Positions 1 to 6,088 of a DNA stretch of 6,270 bases are shown piece by piece. Below the pieces are notes generated by a model. That model was not told the origin of the DNA. It did no database searches and saw nothing but the letters and a program-made list of their open reading frames with translations. The DNA comes from Planctomycetota bacterium. GTDB taxonomy: Bacteria > Planctomycetota > UBA1135. Within the stretch, counting starts at the first letter, position 1. Each line of letters opens with the position of its first letter. The DNA lies in NCBI GenBank assembly GCA_003501525.1, contig DNPI01000144.1, forward strand, positions 1 to 6,270. The letters run 5' to 3'. A program made the translations under genes and the position numbers.

Positions 1-1134
1 TAAATCATCAAACCACCTGCTCAAGAAAAGCCGATTGCCAAATTGTTTGGCTAACCAGATTCCGAAGCCGGTGTATCGGGGGTCTGCCCAGCCTCGGCCG
101 AGAAGAGCGCCGGCGACAGCGGTACCGTGACCAGTTGGGTCTAGGCGATGGTCAAGGCCATTCCCGTTGCCGCTGTTCCAGGGCGCCTGAACTTCAACAT
201 GGAAGATGTCGCTGCCGTTGTTTAATTGAAGATCAGCATGGCTGGCCATCCCAGCATCGATAACCCCGATGGTGGTAAAGAAACCAATCTGTACTCCATC
301 GGCCAAAGCCCAGAGCATGTCTATTCCGAGCATGCTGGAAGCTCGGTCGTTAAACAGTTGAGCTGTGGTCCGGTCAGAAAGGAAGTGGACTTCGTCCAGT
401 GCCGCTAAAGCTGCTAGATGGGCAGGGCTAGCGTTTACCGCGAATGTGCGAGTTTTCTCACGCCAAGCAACGATTTCGATGCCGGTTTCTGCAAATTGCT
501 TTGCGATCCTCCCTGAAGAGTCGTCTCCCATGAGGGATACCCAAGCTGGTATCAATGTTTCGTTCGAGACGCCTTCCATTCGTGCCTCTAAGACAGGGTG
601 TACCTTCATCCGTGCAGGTACGGTTCCTACCCAGCGAACGTCTTCCCAGTGTTCTAAGGATTCAAGGGCATAGACAGGAATCCTTGCCTGAACAGCTTGG
701 TGAGGGAAAATCGCCCAAGTTGAAATACCGAGTGCGTGCAACTTTTCCATCCACTCCGGTTGCCAGCTTCCTTTGAATTGCACGAAAGCATGAACAAATC
801 CATCTACGGAGCTCCTGTTTGCCAGGCCATGCTCGATTCCTGGTAAAGGTTTGGCGACGCCTCCTACGAAGGCTAGGGTTCCCGGTCCTACGGCTAATCC
901 ATGATCACTTGCGCTAACACTGCCAATCGGATCCTTTCGTACAGAGGGCAGCTTTGTAGGGGCCGATTTTTCAGAGAAGGGGACTACATTGGCGAAACTT
1001 TCTTTGTGCCCCTGTCTTTTATCTAAAGGCCCTTCGCTCGGCGGATTTTGAGATTCTTGACCCGCAGCAGGGGGAATAGCCAAGAAAAAGGCAATAAATA
1101 GAGCCATAGGCCGAAAATGTGTGGGGACGGGCAT
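1..1134 (-). CDS. Exported subtilisin-like serine protease (peptidase S8), 3' end outside the window
   Basis: The frame is open for 378 codons from the ATG at 1134 to the window edge, so the C-terminal part is missing. Residues 1-25 look like a Sec signal peptide: short basic start, hydrophobic ALFIAFFLAI (11-20), then PPAAG. Residues about 26-110 are a low-complexity, Pro/Ser-rich linker. Residues about 113-177 and 196-257 are two similar propeptide-like modules. The protease domain follows: catalytic Asp293 in IGVIDAG with a HADL motif (299-302, compare the usual HPDL), and catalytic His336 in GHGTAVAG. The oxyanion-hole Asn and the catalytic Ser would lie beyond the edge, so activity cannot be judged. 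A TAA codon lies directly before the ATG, so translation cannot begin further upstream; Met10 is the only other nearby choice. No Shine-Dalgarno site is visible. Family knowledge suggests secretion as a zymogen that removes its own pro-region; the substrate is unknown. Confidence 0.9.
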   Translation of the reverse strand, partial: MPVPTHFRPMALFIAFFLAIPPAAGQESQNPPSEGPLDKRQGHKESFANVVPFSEKSAPTKLPSVRKDPIGSVSASDHGLAVGPGTLAFVGGVAKPLPGIEHGLANRSSVDGFVHAFVQFKGSWQPEWMEKLHALGISTWAIFPHQAVQARIPVYALESLEHWEDVRWVGTVPARMKVHPVLEARMEGVSNETLIPAWVSLMGDDSSGRIAKQFAETGIEIVAWREKTRTFAVNASPAHLAALAALDEVHFLSDRTTAQLFNDRASSMLGIDMLWALADGVQIGFFTTIGVIDAGMASHADLQLNNGSDIFHVEVQAPWNSGNGNGLDHRLDPTGHGTAVAGALLGRGWADPRYTGFGIWLAKQFGNRLFLSRWFDDL

Positions 1135-1271
1135 TTAGCGGTTAGTGAGGGGAAGGGATGCTGTACAAAATCCCTAAATCAGTATGACAGAGAAAAAGGC
1201 CGTTTGGTGCCATTTTTTAATCTAGTCCGTCACTATTTTTTTGTATTTCTAGCCTGTTACAATGACTAGTC
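1135..1271. promoter_or_regulatory. Divergent intergenic region between the protease and aldehyde dehydrogenase genes
   Basis: These 137 bases separate two genes that read away from each other, so promoters for both should lie here. The stretch is clearly more AT-rich than the flanking genes, with T runs near 1213-1218 and 1236-1242. I could not find a convincing -35/-10 pair for the protease gene; the best -10-like hexamer on the minus strand (CATACT, 1186-1181) has no matching -35. Neither gene has a clear Shine-Dalgarno site in this region. No RNA gene or small ORF is supported. Confidence 0.55.
1258..1263 (+). promoter_or_regulatory. Possible -10 element of the aldehyde dehydrogenase gene
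   Basis: TACAAT matches the TATAAT consensus at five of six positions. A start site about 7 bases downstream would fall at roughly 1270-1272, on or just before the ATG, which would make the mRNA leaderless or nearly so. That fits the absence of a Shine-Dalgarno site. The -35 region at normal spacing (around 1235-1240, ATTTTT) is poor, so this is only a candidate. Confidence 0.3.
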
Positions 1272-1273
1272 AT
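1262..1273. repeat. Perfect 12-bp palindrome over the aldehyde dehydrogenase start codon
   Basis: ATGACTAGTCAT reads the same on both strands and ends on the first two bases of the ATG at 1272. The next flanking bases (A at 1261, G at 1274) do not pair, so the symmetry stops there. It overlaps the candidate -10 element by two bases. Such a dyad could be an operator half-site pair for a dimeric repressor, or chance; no regulator gene is visible in the window. Confidence 0.4.
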
Positions 1274-2822
1274 GAACCCCCAAACCTCCTCTAAAAACCT
1301 CTCTTTTCTTAGCGACCTTGGGCTGGAGAGCCCGTTTTCTGGGGCTTATGCCGGAGAATGGCTTGCTACTTCAGGCGCTCCGCTCGAAGTTGTTAGCCCC
1401 GTTGATGGAGAATCCTTTGGCGTGGTGCAGCAAGCAACCGCAGAGGATTATGAAAAGGTTTCAGCAGCTGCGCACGAAGCCTTTCTGAAATGGAGGGAAG
1501 TTCCCGCCCCACAGCGCGGAGAGATTGTGAGGCGAATAGGGGAACGGTTGCGGGAATATAAAGAGCCTTTGGGCCGTTTGGTGAGCTGGGAAATGGGGAA
1601 GATTCTTCAAGAGGGCTTGGGTGAGGTTCAGGAGGCGATTGACATCGCTGACTTTTCAGTCGGTCAGTCACGGATGCTCTATGGCCTCTCAATGCATTCA
1701 GAGCGACCTCTGCATGCAATGAGGGAGCAATGGCATCCTCTCGGGACAGTTGGCGTGATTTCTGCTTTCAATTTCCCGGCTGCTGTCTGGGCTTGGAATG
1801 CGATGCTCGCTTTAGTGTGTGGGGATTCGGTTCTCTGGAAGCCCTCCAGCAAGACGCCATTGACTGCTATTGCAATGACAAAGGTAGCGTCACCAGTTCT
1901 GGAAGAAGAAGGGCTTGGCGCTCTTATAGGGCTTGTTATTGGTCCGGGTCGAGAGGTTGGCGAGATGCTTTTGGAAGACAAAAGAGTCCCTCTGATTTCT
2001 GCGACTGGGTCATGTGCTATGGGCAAGCGAGTCGCCGAAAAGATGGCATCTCGATATGGCAAAACCATATTAGAGCTTGGAGGGAACAATGCAGTGGTCG
2101 TTATGGATGATGCCGATTTAGAAATGGCAGCACGAGCAATCCTGTTTGGCGCCGTGGGTACGGCTGGGCAGCGTTGCACTTCTACCCGCCGCATTTTGGT
2201 GCAAAAAGGAGTGCGAGATGCTTTGCAAAGCCGATTGCTTGAAATGTATTCCAAGGTGACTATTGGAAGCCCCATGGATGATTCAATCTTGATGGGGCCA
2301 ATGATTGATGCTGGCGCCGTCCAGGACACACTTGATGCAATTGAAAAGGTCAAGGCGGCTGGTGGTGAAATCCTCTGCGGGGGCGAAGTCTTCCAGCCTA
2401 GGGGATTAGAAAATGGGAGTTATATGACTCCAGCTATCGCTTTGGCGGAGAATGATTGGGATATCGTTCAGGACGAAACCTTTGGGCCACTCTTGTATCT
2501 CATTGAGGTGGATAATTTGGATCATGCAATCAGCCTCCACAACGATGTCCCTCAAGGGCTGTCCTCGTCTATCTTCACGACTGACATTCGCAAGGCGGAG
2601 AAGTTCCTATCTGCAGCTGGGTCTGATTGTGGTATTGCAAATGCCAACATCGGCACTTCGGGTGCAGAAATTGGTGGAGCATTTGGTGGAGAGAAGGAGA
2701 CAGGAGGGGGTCGTGAATCGGGATCTGATTCTTGGAAGGCCTATATGCGGCGGCAGACCAATACGATTAACTGGGGTGAAGATCTCCCACTGGCGCAGGG
2801 AATTCGCTTCGATCTCGATTAA
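1272..2822 (+). CDS. ALDH7-family aldehyde dehydrogenase, probable alpha-aminoadipic semialdehyde dehydrogenase
   Basis: The 516-residue protein has the usual length of the ALDH7 (antiquitin/AmaB) family and appears complete. Visible landmarks are Asn167 in SAFNFPA (oxyanion hole), Lys190 in LWKPS (NAD site), TGSCAMGKRV at 245-254, the catalytic base Glu268 in ELGGNNA, the nucleophile Cys302 in GTAGQRCTSTRR, and Glu402 in DETFGP. ELGGNNA, the SERP segment (143-146) and the C-terminal run around GGGRESGSDSWKAYMRRQ (478-495) are typical of ALDH7 rather than other ALDH classes. Glu121 and Arg301 sit where human ALDH7A1 recognises aminoadipate semialdehyde. The expected reaction is NAD-dependent oxidation of 2-aminoadipate 6-semialdehyde (in equilibrium with piperideine-6-carboxylate) to 2-aminoadipate in lysine or pipecolate breakdown, in the cytoplasm. 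No other lysine-catabolism gene is nearby, so the physiological substrate is inferred. The start has no Shine-Dalgarno site, but no better start exists. Confidence 0.95.
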   Translation: MNPQTSSKNLSFLSDLGLESPFSGAYAGEWLATSGAPLEVVSPVDGESFGVVQQATAEDYEKVSAAAHEAFLKWREVPAPQRGEIVRRIGERLREYKEPLGRLVSWEMGKILQEGLGEVQEAIDIADFSVGQSRMLYGLSMHSERPLHAMREQWHPLGTVGVISAFNFPAAVWAWNAMLALVCGDSVLWKPSSKTPLTAIAMTKVASPVLEEEGLGALIGLVIGPGREVGEMLLEDKRVPLISATGSCAMGKRVAEKMASRYGKTILELGGNNAVVVMDDADLEMAARAILFGAVGTAGQRCTSTRRILVQKGVRDALQSRLLEMYSKVTIGSPMDDSILMGPMIDAGAVQDTLDAIEKVKAAGGEILCGGEVFQPRGLENGSYMTPAIALAENDWDIVQDETFGPLLYLIEVDNLDHAISLHNDVPQGLSSSIFTTDIRKAEKFLSAAGSDCGIANANIGTSGAEIGGAFGGEKETGGGRESGSDSWKAYMRRQTNTINWGEDLPLAQGIRFDLD

Positions 2823-2868
2823 GGCCCATTTCTCGTCCTGATGTTCTTTGGGGGGGTACACTAGCTTC
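2823..2868 (+). promoter_or_regulatory. Short gap that should hold the trp promoter
   Basis: Only 46 bases separate the aldehyde dehydrogenase stop from the trp leader ATG. They contain no terminator, but do contain a run of seven G (2850-2856) followed directly by TACACT (2857-2862), which matches the -10 consensus at four of six positions. A start from it would fall near 2869, at the leader ATG itself. The -35 at normal spacing (about 2834-2839, CGTCCT) is poor. Part of the promoter may therefore lie inside the 3' end of the upstream gene, or the operon may be partly read from upstream. Confidence 0.3.
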
Positions 2869-2943
2869 ATGACCTTTCAAAGCAGTGCTTGGCCTTGGCC
2901 TTTGCGGTCCGTGGGGATATCTCCGGACGGCGGGTCTTGCTGA
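2869..2943 (+). CDS. trpL: trp operon leader peptide, 24 residues with Trp-Pro-Trp-Pro
   Basis: The frame runs from ATG 2869 to TGA 2941-2943. Codons 7-11 read GCT TGG CCT TGG CCT, giving Ala-Trp-Pro-Trp-Pro with Trp at residues 8 and 10. Two tryptophans in so short a frame directly before trpE, together with a terminator hairpin 22 bases past the stop, mark it as a trpL-type attenuation peptide: ribosomes would stall at these codons when charged tRNA-Trp is scarce. The peptide itself needs no function. No proper Shine-Dalgarno site precedes it; the G7 tract at 2850-2856 is 12 bases away and could help, or the mRNA may begin at the ATG, as reported for trpL of Sinorhizobium meliloti. The stop codon lies beyond RNA segment 2 of the attenuator, later than in the Escherichia coli leader. 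Confidence 0.85.
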   Translation: MTFQSSAWPWPLRSVGISPDGGSC

Positions 2944-2970
2944 TTCACTGCTCCTCCCTCCCCTCGGGCC
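2906..2970 (+). promoter_or_regulatory. Antiterminator pairing and competing hairpin of the trp attenuator
   Basis: Segment 2 (2906-2917, GGTCCGTGGGGA) can pair with segment 3 (2959-2970, TCCCCTCGGGCC): 11 of 12 positions pair, including one G-U, with one U-U mismatch. This uses six bases of the terminator's 5' arm and would stop the terminator from forming. Segment 2 also forms a local hairpin, GTCCG (2907-2911) with CGGAC (2924-2928), extended inward by a few weaker pairs past a one-base bulge. A further perfect 7-bp pairing, AGCAGTG (2881-2887) with CACTGCT (2946-2952), encloses both Trp codons. A ribosome stalled at the Trp codons would break this outer pairing and leave segment 2 almost entirely free, favouring antitermination. 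These folds were found by eye, without energy calculation. Confidence 0.7.
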
Positions 2971-2993
2971 TTCGCATTTCGGAGGCCCGTTTT
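2965..2993 (+). terminator. Intrinsic terminator of the trp attenuator
   Basis: The arms CGGGCCTTCG (2965-2974) and CGGAGGCCCG (2980-2989) form a 10-bp stem with a single G-U pair and a CATTT loop, followed by TTTT (2990-2993) and more T after a GCA interruption. It lies between the Trp-rich leader peptide and trpE, so it would end transcription when tryptophan is plentiful. It is also the only terminator-like hairpin downstream of the aldehyde dehydrogenase gene, so it may also limit read-through from there. Confidence 0.85.
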
Positions 2994-3006
2994 GCATTTC
3001 ACGGAT

Positions 3007-4485
3007 ATGACAACATTTCTTGACCGTTCATCTACTCAGGATGCCGAAAAGCATTGTCTGGCGTGGGCAGTGTTGCCTGCTGATTTGCATACTCCAGTTC
3101 GGATTTTTCTTGCTCTGCGAGAGGGCGGTAGGCGCCCCTGCTTACTCGAGTCGGCGGAAGGACCGGACCGATTGGCCCGATATTCATTTTTTGGTATTGA
3201 CCCTGATCAGCTTTTCACGGGAGGCTTGAGTGGGGCTAAATTAGAAACTCCCCTTGGGGTGGAACAATTTGATGGGCCCTGCCACGAAGCCTTTGGAGAA
3301 GTTTTAAGCCGTGCGGAGGGTGCTTCAACACCCTCCCATTTACCTCCCTTTTGTGGTGGATGGGTAGGGGCCTTCTCCTACGAGTGGGCAGCAACTTTAG
3401 AGCCTAAAGTTGCTATCCCTGGGAATGACCCTTGGGAATTCCCTGCGGCTGAATTCCGTCGCTATCCCGTGGTCGTAGCGCTTGACCATGCGAGCCAACG
3501 AATCGTTCTAGTCATTGACTGTCCTGATGGAGAAGCTAATTACTCATCTGCTCAGGAAATACTCGACGGGATTGCAGAAGACTTAGCGCGCCCGGCTCCT
3601 CCGATAGGATCCTTTAAATCGATTGGGGTCATTAAGCCCGCAATGGAAAAAGGTAGCTACGAAGAAGGTGTTTCTCGTATTCGGCACGAAATAGAGCAGG
3701 GGGAGATTTTTCAAGCGGTTTTATCCCAGCGTTTCGATCTTGATTGTGAGGGTGACTCCTTCCTTCTTTATCGCGCTCTGCGTCTGACTAATCCCTCGCC
3801 TCATATGTTCTATTGGGAGGGGGAGGGCACTACTTTGATAGGTTCTTCTCCGGAGAGATTGGTTTCAGTGTTAGACGGGAGGATTCAGAACCGCCCGATT
3901 GCTGGCACTCGATCTAGATCAGAAGATCCTTTGGAAGATGAGCGGCTCGCAGCAGAGTTGCTTGGAGACGCAAAAGAGAGAGCTGAACATGACATGTTGG
4001 TGGACCTCGCTCGCAATGATCTCGGCAGAGTTGCCCGGACGGGAACAGTATCTGTTCGAGAGCATTCGGTATTGGAGAAATTCGCTCGAGTGCAGCATTT
4101 GGTAAGCCGCGTCGAGTGTGATTTGGCTGCAGGCCAAGGGGCTTTAGATGCGGTAGCCGCTTGTTTCCCTGCTGGCACAGTGAGTGGTGCTCCGAAGGTT
4201 CGTGCCATGCAAATTTTGGCTGGAATTGAACGCGATACACGGGGGCCCTACGCCGGTGCTTTTGGTTATGTCGACAGAAGCGGGAACCTTGATATGGCTA
4301 TCACCATCCGAACTTATGCTCTGAAAGGAACACGTCTTAGTTTTCAGGCGGGTGCAGGTGTTGTTTTCGATTCTGTTCCGGAGCGGGAATATGAAGAAAC
4401 GCTTGAGAAATCAGGTGCGCTTGTTGAGGCGGCAAAGTTGGCCGATTCTGGGGCGCTTGAGTCATCACGGGAGGGAGAAAAGTGA
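3007..4485 (+). CDS. trpE: Anthranilate synthase component I (TrpE)
   Basis: TrpE makes anthranilate from chorismate, using ammonia supplied by the glutaminase TrpG, the first committed step to tryptophan. The 492-residue protein has the usual length. The N-terminal domain carries LLES (46-49), the motif that binds tryptophan for feedback inhibition in known TrpE proteins. The chorismate-binding domain shows GEIFQAVLSQRF from 232, SSPERL (280-285), PIAGTRSR (297-304), EHDMLVDLARNDLGR (327-341), His364 in VQHLVS (the proposed catalytic His), GTVSGAPKVRAMQ (390-402) and EREYEETLEKSGAL from 459, the acidic Mg-binding end. All expected landmarks are present. I chose ATG 3007, which puts LLES at about the position seen in other TrpE proteins, but no Shine-Dalgarno site precedes it. 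An in-frame TTG at 2992, five codons earlier, has GGAGG at 2981-2985 with 6-base spacing and may be the true start. The stop overlaps the trpG start. Confidence 0.96.
   Translation: MTTFLDRSSTQDAEKHCLAWAVLPADLHTPVRIFLALREGGRRPCLLESAEGPDRLARYSFFGIDPDQLFTGGLSGAKLETPLGVEQFDGPCHEAFGEVLSRAEGASTPSHLPPFCGGWVGAFSYEWAATLEPKVAIPGNDPWEFPAAEFRRYPVVVALDHASQRIVLVIDCPDGEANYSSAQEILDGIAEDLARPAPPIGSFKSIGVIKPAMEKGSYEEGVSRIRHEIEQGEIFQAVLSQRFDLDCEGDSFLLYRALRLTNPSPHMFYWEGEGTTLIGSSPERLVSVLDGRIQNRPIAGTRSRSEDPLEDERLAAELLGDAKERAEHDMLVDLARNDLGRVARTGTVSVREHSVLEKFARVQHLVSRVECDLAAGQGALDAVAACFPAGTVSGAPKVRAMQILAGIERDTRGPYAGAFGYVDRSGNLDMAITIRTYALKGTRLSFQAGAGVVFDSVPEREYEETLEKSGALVEAAKLADSGALESSREGEK
4469..4477 (+). promoter_or_regulatory. 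Strong ribosome binding site of trpG
   Basis: GGGAGGGAG, with its GGAGG core at 4470-4474, ends 7 bases before the GTG at 4482. It lies inside the last codons of trpE and supports the GTG start and translational coupling of the two subunits. Confidence 0.8.
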
Positions 4486-5063
4486 TTCTTATCATCGATA
4501 ACTACGATTCCTTTACCTATAACCTTTACCAATCTTTAGCTGGACAGGGAGCGCACGTAGAAGTTTTTAGAAACGATGCCATCCGAGTAGAGGATGTAGT
4601 GGATCGTTCCCCCGCAGGAGTTGTTATTTCTCCCGGCCCGGGCCGCCCGTCTAAAGCGGGTATTTGCTTAGATTTATTGAAGGAACTTCCTGAGCATATA
4701 CCTCTTCTTGGCGTTTGTCTTGGGCACCAATCAATAGTTGAACACTTTGGCGGGAGTCTCGAATTAGATCCCATTCCTGTGCACGGGAAAGCTTCCTTAG
4801 TGCACCACGGTGGTGGTTGTGAACTTTTGGCTGATTTGCCGGATCCTTTCCCCGCGGGGCGGTATCACTCCCTACGCGCGGTCAGAGAATCGCTGCCCGG
4901 AGAATTAGAGCTAATGGCTTGGACCGAGGAGGGTTTAGTGATGGGGGTTCAACACAGAGAGCGTAATTGGTTTGGCATTCAATTCCACCCTGAGTCCATA
5001 TTGACCCCCCAAGGGGATTTGATTTTGGGTCGCTTCTTGAGTTTGGCCGGGGAGGGTGCGTAG
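4482..5063 (+). CDS. trpG: Anthranilate synthase component II, glutamine amidotransferase (TrpG)
   Basis: TrpG hydrolyses glutamine and passes ammonia to TrpE within the anthranilate synthase complex. The 193-residue protein is a standalone class I amidotransferase of normal length. It starts with the family signature IIDNYDSFTYNL (4-15), followed by SPGPG (50-54) and the nucleophile Cys79 in GVCLGHQ; the triad is completed by His169 and Glu171 in FHPES. VHGK at 100-103 is typical of TrpG and the related PabA. The GTG start shares GTGA with the trpE stop and has a strong ribosome binding site. PabA, the folate-pathway counterpart, is very similar, and in many bacteria one protein serves both; the position between trpE and trpD makes tryptophan synthesis the main role here. 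No phosphoribosyltransferase domain is fused to it, unlike enteric TrpGD. Confidence 0.96.
   Translation: MILIIDNYDSFTYNLYQSLAGQGAHVEVFRNDAIRVEDVVDRSPAGVVISPGPGRPSKAGICLDLLKELPEHIPLLGVCLGHQSIVEHFGGSLELDPIPVHGKASLVHHGGGCELLADLPDPFPAGRYHSLRAVRESLPGELELMAWTEEGLVMGVQHRERNWFGIQFHPESILTPQGDLILGRFLSLAGEGA
5049..5056 (+). promoter_or_regulatory. Ribosome binding site of trpD
   Basis: GGGGAGGG contains GGAGG (5051-5055), 10 bases before the ATG at 5066, slightly longer than the usual spacing. It lies in the last codons of trpG and supports the ATG start. Confidence 0.7.
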
Positions 5064-5065
5064 GT

Positions 5066-6088
5066 ATGACTTTTCGTGACGCTGCTTTAAGAGTCAAAGC
5101 AGGCGAAGAGCTCTCTCGAGAGGAGTCCCATACCCTCTTTGGTGAGGCGCTTCGGGAAGACCTTGATGAAGAAGGGTTAGCGACTCTTCTTGTAGCTCTT
5201 GCAGACAGAGGGGAATGCGCTCAGGAAATCATTGGAGCAGTTGAAGCGCTTCGCGATGCGATGGTTCCGTTTCGTCATGATGCGCCCAATGCGGTTGATA
5301 CTTGTGGGACTGGAGGGGATGGGCTCGGCTCGTTTAATCTTTCTACTGCATCTGCATTGGTAGCCGCTGGCGCTGGTGCTCCTGTGGTTAAGCACGGGAA
5401 TCGGAGTATCTCTTCGCAATGTGGTAGTGCTGATTTGCTGGAGGCTGCTGGTGTTCACCTCGAGTTGAGTGCCGAGAATGCACGCACAGTCTTTGAAGCA
5501 ACGGGAATGGTGTTCTTATTTGCTCCTGCATTTCACCCCGGAATGCGTTTTGTTGCTCCTGTTCGGGAGAAACTTGGTATTCGTACGCTGTTCAATTTCT
5601 TGGGGCCACTCTGCAATCCTGGTAGCGTTCACCGCCAACTTCTAGGGGTTAGTGTTGCTAATAGGCAGAAGGATTACGCCGAAGTCCTTTCAGCCTTAGG
5701 CTGTGAGAGGGGGTATGTCGTTCATGGGGCTGGAGGCGCTGATGAACTTACTTTGGCGGGCAAAAACGAGGTGATTGCCGTCGGGGATGCACCGGTCCAA
5801 AGTTGGGATTCAGAGTCTTGCGGTTTACCCCATGCTCCTGTTGATGCTTTAGCAGGTGGTGAAGCTTTGGAGAATCTCGTGATTTTGGAAGGAATTCTCA
5901 GTGGCAAGGAGAGCCCCTGCCGAGATGCGGTTGTACTCAATGCTGCTGCGGCTTTGGTTGTGGCGGGGTTTTCCGAGAGTGCTCCTGAGGGAGTCGCTGC
6001 TGCGCAAGAATCGTTGGACTCTGGCGCTGCAGCTGGTGTCCTGGCTTCCTTAATTGAGGTGAGCAATCGAGTAGGGGGGGAGTTGTGA
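5066..6088 (+). CDS. trpD: Anthranilate phosphoribosyltransferase (TrpD)
   Basis: TrpD transfers the phosphoribosyl group of PRPP to anthranilate, giving N-(5-phosphoribosyl)anthranilate. The 340-residue protein has the usual length. The N-terminal helical part (1-70) is followed by the glycine-rich PRPP loop DTCGTGGDG (78-86), KHGNRSISSQCGSADLLEA (109-127), Arg167 in PVREKLG near the anthranilate site, GIRTLFNFLGPLCNP (171-185), and HGAGGADEL (220-228), whose Asp226-Glu227 pair binds metal in known enzymes. All key residues are present, so it should be active. It begins 2 bases after the trpG stop, and its TGA overlaps the trpC GTG. Near its end the codons for Gly-Gly form part of a run of seven G (6074-6080), which is also the likely ribosome binding site of trpC. 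Confidence 0.97.
   Translation: MTFRDAALRVKAGEELSREESHTLFGEALREDLDEEGLATLLVALADRGECAQEIIGAVEALRDAMVPFRHDAPNAVDTCGTGGDGLGSFNLSTASALVAAGAGAPVVKHGNRSISSQCGSADLLEAAGVHLELSAENARTVFEATGMVFLFAPAFHPGMRFVAPVREKLGIRTLFNFLGPLCNPGSVHRQLLGVSVANRQKDYAEVLSALGCERGYVVHGAGGADELTLAGKNEVIAVGDAPVQSWDSESCGLPHAPVDALAGGEALENLVILEGILSGKESPCRDAVVLNAAAALVVAGFSESAPEGVAAAQESLDSGAAAGVLASLIEVSNRVGGEL
6073..6082 (+). promoter_or_regulatory. G-rich ribosome binding site of trpC
   Basis: AGGGGGGGAG lies just before the GTG at 6085, inside the last codons of trpD. AGGGGG at 6073-6078 gives a 6-base spacing. It is not a perfect AGGAGG, so pairing with 16S rRNA would include G-U pairs. Confidence 0.5.

Noticed and set aside
226..776. 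Three overlapping plus-strand open frames of 60-102 codons
   Set aside because: They lie opposite the protease gene, whose frame is open for 378 codons with a signal peptide and S8 catalytic motifs. The plus-strand translations show no recognisable motif.
1135..1271. Possible small RNA or second small gene in the divergent region
   Set aside because: No open frame with a ribosome site and no stable hairpin with a T tail were found; the region reads as promoter DNA.
1679..2353. 224-codon open frame on the minus strand inside the aldehyde dehydrogenase gene, and a similar 108-codon one at 1393-1719
   Set aside because: They are antisense shadows of a well-supported ALDH7 gene; their products are Ser/Pro/Ala-rich, typical of antisense translation, with no domain or ribosome site.
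2891..2900. GGCCTTGGCC repeat in the leader as a hairpin
   Set aside because: The two GGCC arms are only 2 bases apart, too few for a loop. The repeat is explained by the Trp-Pro-Trp-Pro codons.
2767..2997. 76-codon minus-strand open frame across the trp leader
   Set aside because: It runs antisense through the terminator and leader peptide, is Pro/Arg-rich, and has no motif. The leader peptide and hairpins explain this region better.
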